In this document: piece by piece, positions 45,025 through 56,999 of the stretch | How the letters are laid out: each line of letters starts with the position of its first letter | How positions within the stretch are numbered: the stretch's first letter is position 1 | Origin: Liolophura sinensis | Taxonomy: Eukaryota > Mollusca > Polyplacophora > Chitonida > Chitonidae | NCBI RefSeq assembly: GCF_032854445.1 | Contig: NC_088304.1 | Coordinates: 310,001 to 374,000, forward strand | Length of the DNA stretch: 64,000 bases | Direction: 5' to 3' | Program-made: the position numbers and the translations under genes | Notes under the pieces: model-generated | Told to the model about the DNA's origin: nothing | The model's input: only the letters and a program-made list of their open reading frames with translations | Databases searched by the model: none

Positions 45025-45155
45025 AAGTAACGAATATATTTAAGAATGTTCGATCTAAATTCTGTATACGGGATTTTAACTTTTGGTATTTATTTAGGGC
45101 AGCCTTTGCTTCCCTGTCCACGACCGTGTTTCCATGGATACCATTATGACGCAGT
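45025..45155 (-). mobile_element. Short I-type LINE fragment (copy F)
   Basis: The reverse complement matches 15600-15730: end of RNase H (GIHGN-type words around TTTCCATGGATACC) through DREAKAALN and KIPYTDFR. About 130 bp, both sides truncated. Confidence 0.85.
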
Positions 45156-45159
45156 GTCC

Positions 45160-45230
45160 AACAAGAGGCCGTATCTCACCGTTTACATGTGATCATTTGT
45201 CAGCTATCACACTGTCGAAGTAAGACGAGG
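45160..45230 (+). repeat. Dispersed repeat fragment (family of 49.85 and 51.1 kb)
   Basis: GAGGCCGTATCTCACCGTTT and TCATTTGTCAGCTATCACAC match 49850-49905, 51120-51175 and 51470-51525. Confidence 0.75.
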
Positions 45231-45234
45231 TATT

Positions 45235-45790
45235 GTGAGTGAGGTTTTATGGTTGAGTCTGCTAGTCTCACAGTTTTCACATCAGTTTTATGAAACTTTG
45301 TGGAAATGATGAATATGATTTGGACCTTTACTCATTTTGATTTTAAATTAAGGATGTTTGCAGTTTATGCAAATTATCAGGGTTTGGACTTGGTCATTTC
45401 ATCCAGGCCACTGCATGGTATTTTGTTTGGGTCAGCTTTTGCCACAGTTTTTACAACATCTTGCTGAAACTTGGAGAGGGCGATGGGTATGCTTTGAAGA
45501 GTTCATGAAATGTTCTTTTACGATATGTTCATGAAACTTCTTTGGCATGATAAACATGGTTTGGAAATGTTATTATACTTCATTTTTCTGTTTTGTAAAA
45601 ACTACCATGTTTTGCACCTACTGTGTCCACATTCACTTCACAGATGTCTATGTAGCCTCAGATCCAGGTTTTATGTTTGGGTCAGCTGTTGTCTGTTTTC
45701 AACATATCTTCATGAAACGTAGACTGCCATTTGAGCTGAATCCGTTACCGGAGAGCAGTCGGGTTTCTCATTACCCTTGATCTCTCTGTG
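45235..45790. repeat. Degenerate internal direct repeats
   Basis: Words recur: GTTTGGGTCAGCTTTTGCC (45427) and GTTTGGGTCAGCTGTTGTC (45677), plus variants of ATGAAACTT / CTGAAACTTGG at 45295, 45465, 45530 and 45712. This suggests an old tandem array with a period of roughly 125-250 bp. No coding signal. Confidence 0.45.
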
Positions 45791-46339
45791 CAATATGTTT
45801 ATGGTATTAAGTATAGCGAAAGGTTGTCTGCATGTCAGGCAGTTTGGCTAATGTGATCTTCAGAAATAAACATTTCTTTATCACTCTGGGTGATAAGTGA
45901 ACGTTTCATTTACATTTCATTATCAAATGTGCATCTAGAACTTTACGAAATGGACTCTCTCTGCCATTATTGCACATCTGCGTTGCCAGAAGCCTGACGG
46001 CCATCAAGAACATCGATCTGATCCCGGAAACCTAGATTTATCCTTAATCCATAACTGATGTAATAATACTGAATTATCAGACGAGCCTAAGCCGGGTAGA
46101 CGAGGCCGATTAGATCGATGTAAAGATGATGCATTATCTCTGTTGATCATGACCTAACATCTTAAAACAGAAAATTGACCCAATTAATTGTAACGGGACC
46201 TGGGACTACTAGGAGTAACCCTTAGACTAGAAAAACGAGAGCTATCCTACTTCAGGACAAGATCATCCGTACAAAATGTGGGCGGATTAAGATTTGATGC
46301 GCAGTTTTTGTCGACGGAATGTCCAGAATCGGAATCTGG

Positions 46340-46560
46340 AGGTGTACCGAAGAGTCCTGCATATGGCCTGTATATATCTCGCCTAGTAGCATTTCTTAGA
46401 TAGTGTGTTGATTACGTGGCGAAAGAGTTATTACTGCAAAAACTAATGTATCAAGATTATTTTAACAGAAGCTTAAGAAAAAAGTTTTATCGTTATATAA
46501 TTATTATGGATAGAGCGTCCAGAATCTCTGGTACTCTGCTTCATGAATGTGTATAATTTC
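46340..46560 (+). pseudogene. RT C-terminal fragment, second RT family
   Basis: Plus-strand reading gives VPKSPAYGLYISRLVAFLR, the same block as at 14.2 kb and 11.9 kb. About 150 bp later CTGCTTCATGAATGTGTATA matches the end of the 14.2 kb copy. The core RT is absent. Confidence 0.65.
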
Positions 46561-46705
46561 GCATAATTTCTCTTAGTGTCTTGATAGTTTGTGTTAAACG
46601 TCGTTTTCGGAATTGGCCTTGTGATTGTTGAGCAGGAAATTTCAGTGTGGTTGACGACCGATATATGAAAGTTTGTTTCGACGCACGGTTTGAGTAGTTT
46701 AAGAC
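46560..46705 (+). repeat. Interior fragment of the inverted-repeat element
   Basis: Words GTTTGTGTTAAACGTCGTTT, GGAATTGGCCTTGTGATTGT and CGACGCACGGTTTGAG match the interior seen at 14.65 kb and 33.2 kb. Follows the RT fragment directly, as at 14.4 kb. Confidence 0.7.
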
Positions 46706-46709
46706 ATGA

Positions 46710-48530
46710 AGATAACATTTTTGGCAGGAACAGAGAAAAAAAAGAGGATTGCTGAATTTACAACCAAACGAGAATTCAGTATAATTGGAACTGTAAATGG
46801 AGAAAGGGTAGAAAGATATATTCCACACACACAGTCTGTATTACCTATACATACATCCTGCACAGCCGTACTAAGTTGGATTTTTAACTGCAGGAACACA
46901 AGGTCGCAGGTTCAACCCCTACATGGCCCTTTCTGGACTTCCCCGCTCTCATTATTCGCTGACCCTTGGTGGGCAAAAGACGTCCACTTTTTTTAACAAA
47001 CCACCAGACAAGGCGATCCAGGGATCACAGGCAGTTATCTTCGTGCTACGGACTTCATCACTTATATGGAATTCCTTAAGGACGTAACGGATTATAAGTC
47101 ATAAAAACTAATGGATCTTACAGTTAAGGAAGGCTTGTAACAGTCGGCAAATAAAACGGATCGCGTGAAGGCTTGCTTCAGGCTGATCCTCACATCTGTC
47201 GGTAAAATCAAACTCCCCTTGGGAAGGACTGGGTATTGGCACAAGCTGCTTTGGTTGCAAATGGTTTTTTTTTTTTACAGCTATTGGGGTTTATCACACA
47301 GCATACATGATATATCAATTGAGTAAATATTTACGTATTTTATTTTCACTTTTACGATGGCTGTCATTTTTATGGGTGGAATATGTGCAGGAAAAGCTAT
47401 TGACCTTTGGCAACTAATGACGAACGTTCCCACATCATATTGATGGAAGGCAAGAGGTTTTCAAACTGGACACTTACAGGGTCGTTGACAGACTATAACG
47501 TTTATGTCGCAAACGACCCTTTAAGTGTGATCGACCGCTTATTTTCATCAAGGCTCCACAATCCGTGAAAGCGGTGAAAATTTGCTGCCCAAGGCAAGAT
47601 TTAAACCTGCTCTTCGTGCACCCCACAAGTTGAAAGGTAGAGACTTTAACTGAGTTATTCACAACCCCTGCAAACAGATTTCACGTACGCATTTACGAGT
47701 ATATTACATAAAAAAGGTGTCAGTAAGCCGTTTATCATCGTCACGGAGAAGTCTGTGAGGGAACTGCATAATACGATGACAGATCAGATGTGAAAACATT
47801 TTTTGAAAAGATGCAAAACTTTAGAATTTATTCTGCCGTCGTTCTGCTACCTTTTTCGCGTGCTCAAGGAGCTGTTCGCCTTCTTGGAAAATAATTAGGC
47901 CAGTGGATCTGAATTTCCACTATTTCGGTGCTTTTTTTGAGCTGTGTTGTCAGAGTTGTACAATGATTGGACCAGTAGATTTCACAAATACTTGACAGTA
48001 AAAGCGTTAACCTGACCACAACTTGTCTCGCAAACTTATCACGCTTTATCTGTTAAAGGACTACAAAGTTCACGTGTCACCTCGTCCAGCACAACCAAGC
48101 TTCATTGTTAAATCTGAAATTTTTTGAAAGATCTCCTTACCAGGATGTCCATTGCATACATGCAAATGCGTAAACAGAAGCAAATTAAACGCCCATTACA
48201 AATGCAAGAGATGTTAATTGTAATTTATTTGACATCACTGTCGTCAAGCCCGAAGACGACGCTCAAACTCCCCCAAGAAGGGTGCTTCTTGCTCTCGAAG
48301 AACAGAATTGTGTCGGGATACTTACTGCTCATCAGTACTTCAGTATGTCTCTACTCTACCTTGAAGACGAGAGACACATCCCGCCTAGCTAAGATGACCC
48401 ACTTGATCCAGTTCTGTCATTCTGCTATGCATATACAACAGGAAATCTTTTGCGGCTATGTTTAGTAGGTGTCATTGTCTTGATAAAATTCCTAAAGATA
48501 CGGTTGCCTCTAATTAATTTACTTAATGGC
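46710..48530. other. Unannotated stretch
   Basis: Frames at 46706-46996 (+) and 48124-48465 (+) are the longest; neither shows a domain I recognise. Poly-T at 47265-47277. No repeat match found. Confidence 0.35.
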
Positions 48531-48848
48531 AATTTTGAGAGTTGTCGATCAGGATGTTCTCTGAAAGCAGGCAATATAACGCTTTAATTCCAAATGAGGA
48601 AAAACAACCAAGTAATTTAAACATATATATTCGTATAGTCCATGACTACGCTTCATCAATCAAACATTATCACACGCTACAGAGAATATCAGATAAAGGC
48701 GTTCTCCAACAACAACCACGTCAGTTTGTCTTGAAAACAGATTAAAGTCGTAGATGTCGCCTAGCAATGTATCTATTGTTTGCCTGTCAAACAATAGATG
48801 CAAACAGACTCCAGATGTAAAGGAAGCTGCACAGCTGTAGTGTGATTA

Positions 48849-49187
48849 CTAGCTTCCAAGATTTATCATAAGCCTGAAAATACATATGAACTCCGTACTT
48901 ACGGCTTTCGAGTGTGATGAAAATTTCGAGAGAGAAGACGTAAAATACTGTATTACAACAGTAGGCGAAACGAAGTAGCTACCATTCCTGTTAGTGACAC
49001 ATCTGCCTACGATGACATTATCTCTCGAGGTTTTCTGAATCCATGTCTGAATACTAAAGCTTTGGGTGGTGATGTGTTTAAATGCATTTACAAAGTGTTT
49101 AGCTGCTGGTAGCCCAAATGTGTGAATCTGTGACTCGGCATACTCAGACATTTGATCCTCTAAAACGTTTACAGCAGTTGCCCTCAA
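48849..49187 (-). other. Open stretch, 112 codons, unrecognised
   Basis: A minus frame starting MRATAVNVLEDQMSEYAESQ with ordinary protein-like composition. No domain recognised. The second copy of the duplication (58.1-58.3 kb) does not keep it, which argues against a conserved gene. Could be a lineage-specific exon or chance. Confidence 0.15.
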
Positions 49188-49844
49188 TCTTCACAGTTTT
49201 GACGACAACTCAATCTTCCAGGCAGGCTGAAAATGATACTGGCCGACGGAAACTGGAATCAGACACGAGAAACATCGTATGTAAATAATGTCTAGACGTA
49301 TGGCTCAAGTTTAACAATCCAATCTACTCGGTAGATAGAGTTGGTAAATCATAAGGAAGATGATAATATCAATTCTTTTATGCACTATGTTTTGGAGGGA
49401 CTGCTCAAAGACATTTCTGCAGGGGGACCGGAGTTTTTTCTTTGCCCTCTCCTCGACTTCAGATTACACTATCCGATTAGGACGTCAGCATTGATCATTG
49501 TGTCCCATTTAACACCATTCCCGCAATTCTGCATCCACGGCCCATGCACTCGTCCGTCAGCACATCAGTGTATTGGTAAATCCAAAGAGTTCTCCAGTGT
49601 TCACAAAGGAGAGGAAATTGAATTAAACCTGGAGCAGTTCGTCATATGTAATACAATTAAAAGCCGTCTAGGTCATCCGGACCGACCAGTGTATCGACGA
49701 AAGTACTACAGATGGTGTGGGTATTAGCGTCATTAGCCACTTATATTCATTCCCGTGTTACATTTATAGGGAGACAAGCTGAAAACCAAAGCCGCCATGT
49801 TAAATATTGATATACATTGTCTGGGAGTTTTAATACACTTAAAT

Positions 49845-49945
49845 TTGACGAAGAGGCTGTATTTCACCGATTACATGTGACCATTTGTCAGCTATCACAC
49901 TATTGTTGTTACTCTGATACTCCTGTGTGTCTTTAATTAAATAAT
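49845..49945 (+). repeat. Dispersed repeat fragment
   Basis: GAGGCTGTATTTCACCGATT and TCAGCTATCACACTATTG, the same family as 45160-45230 and the two units at 51.1-51.5 kb. Confidence 0.75.
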
Positions 49946-50254
49946 GGGACAACTAATAATTCCGTCGCAGGCTCTAACGATCTGGTTATTCGTACATTAA
50001 GCTTCCTTATACGCCAGAGGAAATCTTTAAAGACTAACATTTGCTCAAGAAAGTAAATGGTCCGGTGCTTTATGTTATGCCTCTCTTTGTCTACTCCGAA
50101 ACCTTAAAAAATATCGCCATTTGACAGAATTTCACTGGTGTAAAAATAACCAAGGAAGTCAAAAATAACAAGGTTCTTCTCACAGTACATCTGTTCAAAA
50201 TAGATTTTTGCTCTTGCACTGCAGCAAAATATATAGTAAATTTGATGTTTTCCT

Positions 50255-50430
50255 AATTTGCGATTGGTGTTTTTACGCCGTACTTAAGAATATTTCACTT
50301 ATACGATAGCCAGCATTAAGGTTGGGGAAAGGCAGAATGAGCTGGACTTGAACTCACAGCGATCGCATTGGTGAGAGGCTTCCAAGACATTCTGCTGCGC
50401 TACATGCATAACGCCCACCGAGGTTCATTT
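50255..50430 (-). mobile_element. SINE (family 1) with internal deletion
   Basis: Minus strand. Tail (TGATTGGTG type start GCGATTGGTGTTTTTACGCC, CACTTATACGAT), B box (GACTTGAACTCACAGCGATC), and head remnant to about 50430. Most of the central part is deleted. It lies in copy 1 only, so it was inserted after the duplication or lost from copy 2. Confidence 0.88.
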
Positions 50431-50976
50431 AACCATGATAAAACCAAATTTTATTTCTCTTGTGTTATTTGTTGGAATTCTGTGCCCGGAGTCTACGTGC
50501 AGACGTAAAGGTACATCTGTCGCTAGAGGCTTGAAATAAACCGATAAATCGTTATATTTATGATACGACTAGGCGATAGATTCAGAGGAAGACTGACGTT
50601 GGCAATTCCAGAAATGATAAGGCCAGAGGCATTGATCCATATTTCCGTCGATAATCATGTCTCTGCTGTAAGTATTAATAAATCACCTAAACTGTTAGTC
50701 TGGGTTCTATCTACACGACTAATTAATATATCAACCACATATCCCAAACCCACCGTTGGGTTCAAAAAACCAACGGTACGGAAAGTCTCTTCAAATTCTT
50801 AACATACTGACCATCAATTTTGATTTGGATTATTTCCAACTTTTCAGTAGCTCAGCAGACTGGCAAATTACATCGTATACCGGCCTCTGTCTGCTCCCAT
50901 TTGTCCGATAAAATGGGCCGATTGAGAGGCATCCAGTACGAGTAACGGAATTCCACATCATATAGTCACGTCTGCC

Positions 50977-51565
50977 ATTCTAGCTAGACCAGTAACCTCC
51001 AATAAATTGCAATTACGATTACTGCATTTTTTACCTAATTCTGCTTAAGTCATGGTACTAGATTGCTGCTATTTACGCATTTTCATAAACAGAATAAAAC
51101 CTTGATTAAAGTAAATTGACAGGAGGCCGTGTTTCACCAGCCACGTATGACCATTTGCCTGCTATCACATTGCCGTCGCTGCTCTGGTTTTATTCTGTAT
51201 CCTGTACAGCTTTAATTATATTGTATTCCTGTATAAACCAGGACTGTGCTGCCTTTGCAATGTTTTAATGTGATTGTATGTTAAATGTGATGATGATACT
51301 GCATTTTGAGTAATTCTAGGCCAGTGACGTCTAATAAATTGCAAAAAACATCACTGCATTTTTTAGCTAATTCTGCTTAAGGCATGATGCTAGGGGGCGT
51401 GCAGATTGCTACTATTTATGTGTTTACCTGAACAGAAGAAAATATTGAATGAGGTAAATTGAGAAGAGGCTGTATTTCACCGGTTACGGTTGACAATTCG
51501 CTAGCTATCACACTGTCGTCGCAGCTCTGGTTTTACCCTCTGTGCTCTACGTCTTAATTATATTG
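50977..51565. repeat. Local tandem duplication of about 250 bp
   Basis: Units 50977-51223 and 51313-51565 align throughout: CCAATAAATTGCAA / CTAATAAATTGCAA, CTGCATTTTTTACCTAATTC / ...TAGCTAATTC, the TTTCACC and CTATCACA blocks, and TTTAATTATATTG / CTTAATTATATTG at the ends. 89 bp separate the units. Confidence 0.85.
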
Positions 51566-52259
51566 GGTGATCGCCAAATGTCCTGCGGAAAAAATATTTT
51601 TATCAATTCATACGAATGTCAGCGAGACACATGCAGACTATAACTCCTTAAAAGGCCATACTCTATTCAGCTAAGACAATTGCCATTGTTAGGACGTGAG
51701 TCACCATGAACTACACATTAATGCCGTTACATGTGTGATTTACCAGGCAACGAATCACGATTCAATTGCACAACCAACCCGTAAACAATCAAAGGCCACC
51801 TGAAGATATTTCAACACAAATTTCACATGGCCCAATTTTTCCTCAGACTTTCATCTACTGATAATTTATGTTAGTCCCTCGTGTTTCAAGCCTCACAGAA
51901 GACTCGGACATTTGCTGTAAATGTACAGACAGAATATGGCAATGCTCGCAGTACCCAACTTTCAGGTACTTTTCATGAAGAACTGTATAAACGAATGAAA
52001 ACCAAGGGCTCTTGGTAAAAGTCGCCACTCAACAAAGGTTTATTTAGAAAAGCACTGAACTGGTTTAATGGACTTTAGTTGGGCATGGTCAGTTTGTCAT
52101 CATATCCAAAGAATGCTACATTAGAAGAATATTAGACTGGTAGGGAAGTGCTTATGTTGGGAGCGTAGGGCAAGCCATATGAATGTGGACCTATTTTCTT
52201 GTACAGTTTACCAAAGTTGAGGATTGGATGCTAATTCACACGGAATACGTCAGGCCTTT

Positions 52260-52475
52260 GGTACGAACAATTCCGGAAACTTTTTTGATGTAAGAATGAT
52301 TGTTTGCGTTCAACATTTTGAGACACCAGCAACGCTTAAATGAAGTAATCAGACATGGAACTGATGAACTCGATATCCTGAAGAAATGGAATTTGGACAT
52401 AACCCTAGTTCTAACATGAACAGCTAAAACCCTGACAAATAAACATGTAAACAACTACATAGTGCCGCTGCTCTG
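52260..52475. other. Short unannotated stretch
   Basis: Follows the end of duplication copy 1. Nothing recognised. Confidence 0.4.
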
Positions 52476-52479
52476 TACG

Positions 52480-52800
52480 TGTATGTATGCATGTTTGGGG
52501 GTTTTATGTCGTACTTAGTCATATGACGAGGCGTCATTAGGTGCGTCCACACATACCACGTCTTCTTGAGGCACGGGCTGTTTCGCCATAGACACTAAAC
52601 CCCACCCAGTCACATTATACAGGCACTGGACAAATGAGTCGCGTGTCCCTACCCTATCCTTCCACTGCTGAACACCAAAAGAGTCAGCAACAAGTGCCAT
52701 TTTTAAGGCCTTTGGTGTGACCTCACGCGGGTTTGATTACAAGTCTCCCGAATTCAAGCAAATGCTCCTACCATTGGCCCACCCAAACGCTGGTTTTACT
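52480..52800 (-). mobile_element. SINE-like repeat, family 3
   Basis: Minus strand. A tRNA-like head lies at about 52795-52725 (CCAATGGTAGGAGCATTTGC, then a B-box-like AATCAAACCCGCG). The tail is CATATGACTAAGTACGACAT, AAAACCCCCAAACA and TACA repeats at 52530-52480. Partner of 22614-22850. Confidence 0.6.
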
Positions 52801-52804
52801 GGCG

Positions 52805-54110
52805 TAAGTTTTATTTATTAAATAGACATGTGGTGGGCTCACAAATTTCGTACAAATACGATATGTTATTTGGCGTTTTTAGTATTGATAAAGCAAGTAT
52901 TGTTGACCTGTAACTGTAACGGGGAAAACGTCCGGGTGTCCTGGTGTCTGAGTTCTCTAAGGCCATAGTCATTTCCTATCTACAGCCACTCGCACCTTCA
53001 CTGTCAACAGGCAAGACACTTTGTGTCGTGAAATAAAACACCAGTGTTTTAATTTAAGACACTTTTCAACTAAAATCATGTAAAAAGTGTTCATAATCGC
53101 CTGTGAAACACCTTTATGGTAAAACGGATTTTAATCCATGACAAGGAATCCTGGCATCCAACTGACTGGAAAGACCCCGCGCGGCCTGTTCAGAGTCTAC
53201 TGTTGTGATCATTCTTCCGGGCGCTTTCTGATCAGCGGATGGAGAAAGAAAAAATACACCTGTACTATAGCTGCAATTATCCCATTTTCAAAGCTTGTGT
53301 TTCACAGAAATAATAGGCGTATTTACTGAGTTAACGACGGACAATTTATGTACACGCTGCGTACAAAAATGCAGTTTACTTGACCGATCGGACGGCGGTG
53401 TTGTTGCCGTTTTACATTATGTAACATGCTGAGCGGTGAACTCGAGGTTTGTGCCTCATGTAATGTTGCCGAGTACTTGTTGAAATGTCTTGCAAATGTC
53501 TTGCATGTTCTGAAAAACTGCATTTTCGCCCATTCTTTTGATGTGTTTCATTTGCAGAAATTTGAAATTGAGATTCGTGACCTGTTTACATCACGTGGCA
53601 GAGGGTGTATGACTTCAGTTCAATGAAGACTGTTATTTAGTTGAGAAATGGGTCATCGAAAAGCAATAGAATAGTGAACTGAGATATATTGAAATACCCA
53701 GGTAATTATTATATTTTCTTTTCACGCAAATACCAGTATTTGTTTTTTAATCGTTTCGTAGGTTTCTTTCGAATGGGGAATGGACGGAATTCTCAGTATT
53801 GTTAAACAAAGCCAAAGATGGTGAAAGTGGCAGCTACGCTGCACGGACCTAAACAACCAACAACAACAATTTTTCTGATATTCATTTTGATCTGAGAAAT
53901 AAATGTGTATCACAGTTCATAATTTCGAAAGTTATTAAGTTGTCTGCATGCATTTTGAGAGTAACTTGATGTAACATTTGTCCGAAAATTTATGTTTGAC
54001 TCTATCATTGTCCCTGTTTTGCACAGCACAACAGCCAACCCATCAAAATAATTCCCGGAACACGTCTTGTAATATACAGACCAAATCAACACTGTCGTCC
54101 TCATATCACT
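52805..54110. other. Non-coding stretch, nothing recognised
   Basis: Short frames only (53138-53329 +, 53426-53626 +). No domain, repeat or splice-bounded frame identified. Confidence 0.4.
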
Positions 54111-54111
54111 G

Positions 54112-54155
54112 AAAATTGTTGAGAACGACGTTAAACCCCAAGCACTCACTCACCA
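54112..54155 (+). mobile_element. SINE family 2 tail fragment
   Basis: GAGAACGACGTTAAACCCCA followed by AGCACTCACTCACC, the end of family 2. Confidence 0.75.
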
Positions 54156-54334
54156 AATCAAGACTGAACACTGATTAAATCTTTTCTGATTGTTGTAATA
54201 TCTTGGAAAACGGTAATAGGATATGAACTTCAGCATGCATTTACATTCTTTTTACTTTTTATTATTCAGTTTTGGAATTTCTGTTCAAACAATAGTTGAT
54301 TCCAATTAATTGTTCAAAGTCATTTACACTTTTC

Positions 54335-54488
54335 CAGCTCATGCTGGCTTCCTTTCCGGCCGTAGGTCTTCCAGCAACCTGCGGATTGTCGTGTGTTTCC
54401 CCCGGGCTCCACCCACCATAATGCTGACCGCCGTCGTATAAGTGAAATATTCTTGAGTACGGCGTACACCAATCAAATAAATAAATAT
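54335..54488 (+). mobile_element. 5'-truncated SINE (family 1)
   Basis: Starts within the middle (CAGCTCATGCTGGCTTCC) and runs through the complete tail (AAATAAATAAATA). The tail has lost AAAA in GGCGTA(AAA)CACC. No clear target-site duplication. Confidence 0.92.
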
Positions 54489-54887
54489 AGTATGTTAACA
54501 GAACATAGTTACATTGCTCCTAATTAATGCTGATTGCTGAAGTTATGTATATAATCACTTTTCATAAGGATTATTTTTGGCCTTCATTTTTGTGCTATGT
54601 TAAGTATCATCTAAGCTGTGGTGAAGCACAAATTTGCACATACCTGGAGATCCTTATTAAAGCTATAACTATCGTTTAAATGTTCATAACTTCATACCCA
54701 TGTCATTTTGTACCCAAGCTGTAAAATGTAGAAATAAACTGTGATTTGTTTTGAGTACTGTATGGTTTCAACCAAACTTTTTACCCTGTTTCAACCTATA
54801 GCAAAACTGCATATGTCCCACTCTGCTCATTTTTTTGGACAATAAGGGGTGGTCCTTGATGCATGTTAGTGATTTTAATCTTTCCAG

Positions 54888-55142
54888 CTCAGTTGGTTAG
54901 CGCGCTAGCGCAACGTAATGACCTAGGCGCCTCTCACCATTGCGGTCGCTGTGAGTTCAAGTCCAGCTCATGCTGGCTTCCTCTCCGCACGTAAGTGGAA
55001 AGGTCTGTCAGCAGCCTGCGGATGGTCGTGGGTTTCCCCCTGGTTGTGCCCGGTTTCCACCCACCTTAATGCTGGGCGCCGTTGTATAAGTGAAATATTC
55101 TTGAGTACGGCGTAAAACACCAATCAAATAAAAAAATAAAGA
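54888..55142 (+). mobile_element. SINE (family 1), slightly 5'-truncated
   Basis: Starts inside the A box (CTCAGTTGGTTAGCGCG) and is otherwise complete to the A-rich tail. A perfect 12-bp target-site duplication TAATCTTTCCAG flanks it at 54876-54887 and 55143-55154. Confidence 0.96.
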
Positions 55143-55334
55143 TAATCTTTCCAGTTGTTGTTTTAATCCCATAACTTTATAGCTGCAGATAAAAAAACTG
55201 ATGGCACCTTTGTAGTACTTGGAGATTCACACTGACTGTCAACAAAGGAATGGCTAAATGTGATTTTTGGTGATCAAAAATGTGAGTGTAGGTGTAAAAA
55301 AATCATTCAACCGTTTCTACAGCGTATTAATTAC

Positions 55335-56035
55335 ATTACCCTGGGAAACACAGTTGTGGACAGGGAGACAAAGGCTGCCCTAAATAAACTCATATCAAAA
55401 GTTAAAATCCCTTATACTGACGTGAAGTCTAATATTTTTAAATATATTCTTCGCCTTTGGCAGGGTGATTGGGATTTGAAGGTCCATAATAAACGCCATG
55501 CTATTCATCCTGTCATTGGCTACAATACTTATACTAACGGAAAGTCTCGCCGAGACCAAGTCGTTTTAACAAGGTGCCGTATACAACACAATTTTATCCT
55601 GGATGGGAGCAGTGTTCCGGAGTGTATTGGATGTGATGCCTAATATGACATCAAACACATCTTGGTTGACTGTTTGGACTTTCCCCATGTCAGCAAAGAT
55701 TCTGCACAGTCAACTCTCTATATGATTTGTTTGACAGCGTCGCTGGCGATGTTATCATAAATTATTTCAGGGCCATTGGCCTATATAATAAAATATAATT
55801 TTTTTATAGATAAAAAGCTCTATACAGAGATTTCTAGATATACTATTTTTTTTAAAATATGCTAGTTTTAAGTGTTTTGGTTCTTTTCTTATCTGATTTT
55901 AGACATGTTTGAACTTTTTGGTTTATTTTTGATGTTGTCACAATCATGTCGAAAACCTTAACCCTACCGTTTTTTCAGCTGGTTCTCGCCATGATATGGC
56001 TGACAAAATTGCCGATGTGGCGTTCTCCACTCGTT
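55335..56035 (+). mobile_element. I-type LINE 3' end (copy D)
   Basis: Plus strand. Starts near the end of RNase H (GNTVVDRETKAALNKL). The C-terminal block KIPYTDVKSN, RLWQGDWDLK, AIHPVIGYN follows, then ECIGCDA with a TAA stop. The 3'UTR, ending near 56035, includes GACATGTTTGAACTTTTTGG and ATTGCCGATGTGGCG. This copy has the longest undamaged C-terminal frame (55260-55643), and shows the element's 3' end best. Confidence 0.9.
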
Positions 56036-56037
56036 CT

Positions 56038-56995
56038 CCAGTGAGGTCTAAATTGGACTATGGTTCTATCATTTATGATAAATTTAATGAAAGTTAGATC
56101 CCTTCCTTTGGTCTTCGTCTACGGGACCATATTATTGAAGCCAACATCAGGCTAGAGGATGTAACTCCGGTGTCTTTTCCGGATTCTCCTCGCTGGCTTC
56201 TCCCACGACCCAAATTAATATTTGATATACGCAAACATGAAACCAAAAGAAATCCTCTTATAATTTAGCAAAATTTTAAAATTAAGGCTATCTACGCGGA
56301 TTATAAATTTATTTATACTGATGGTTTACAGTATGGGGACGGAGCAACGTCTCCTGCTGTCTTAGAACAGCGAGTCTGTTCTCCTCGTCTTCCATCCCAA
56401 TCTTCAATCTTTATGCCGAGGCCAAAGCTATACTCCTGTCCTTGTCATATGTTTCTTCTGGGCGTGTCCAGAAGGCAGTGAGATGAAATGACTCACCCTC
56501 TTGCCTTCTGGCAATACAGTATAATAAATTTAAAAACCGTTAATATTTCAAATTTTACAAGAGGTAAATATACTATATTCTGTTGGATAACAAGTCATAT
56601 CGGTATCCATGGAAACATAGTCCCAGACAGGGAGGCAAAATCTGCCCCTTGTCAAGTCAACATCAAATATAAAAATCCCGCTTACGGACATTAAGTCTAA
56701 TATTCTCAAGTATATTCGACGCCTTTGGCAGGGCGAATGGGATTTGCAGGTGCATAATAAACTGTACGCTGTTCACCCTGTCATTGGCTTATACGCATGG
56801 TATGTCTCGAAGAGACCATGTGGTTGTCACCAGGTTTCATAATGGACATTCTTGTCTAACTCACAGTTTTATTCTCGAAGGGGAACAGTTCTTCAGAGTG
56901 TGTTGGATGTGATGCTCAATAAGGCATCAGACATATACTTGTTGACTCTGTAGATTTTACTCTCGTTCGGTAAAGATTCTACAAGGATGATAAGT
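56038..56995 (+). mobile_element. I-type LINE fragment (copy E)
   Basis: Plus strand, directly after copy D. Starts in the RT thumb (VRSKLDYGSIIYD), then the pre-RNase H block (FGLRLRDHIIEANIRLED), RNase H (YKFIYTDGLQYGDGA; catalytic D kept), WITSHIGIHGNIVPDREAKS, RLWQGEWDLQ, and the C-terminal block to about 56960. Stops and frameshifts throughout. The 3'UTR is missing. Confidence 0.9.
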
Positions 56996-56999
56996 ATCA

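Larger units (their letters stand above)
48540..52255. repeat. Segmental duplication, copy 1
   Basis: Colinear with 57720-63535. Anchors: 48655-48715 with 57865-57925 (CACAGAGAATATCACATAAA type); 49265-49360 with 58365-58450 (GTCTAGACG, GTAGATAGAGTTG / GTAGAAAGAGTTG); 49500-49600 with 60840-60940; 50560-50720 with 62430-62600 (GAAATGATAAGG.CAGAGGCATTGATC, then TCATGT.TCTGCTGTAAG); 50850-50990 with 62740-62850 (TTTGTCCGATAAAATGG); 51575-51760 with 62860-63080; 51790-52250 with 63085-63530. Same order and orientation, with strong divergence and indels. Confidence 0.85.
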
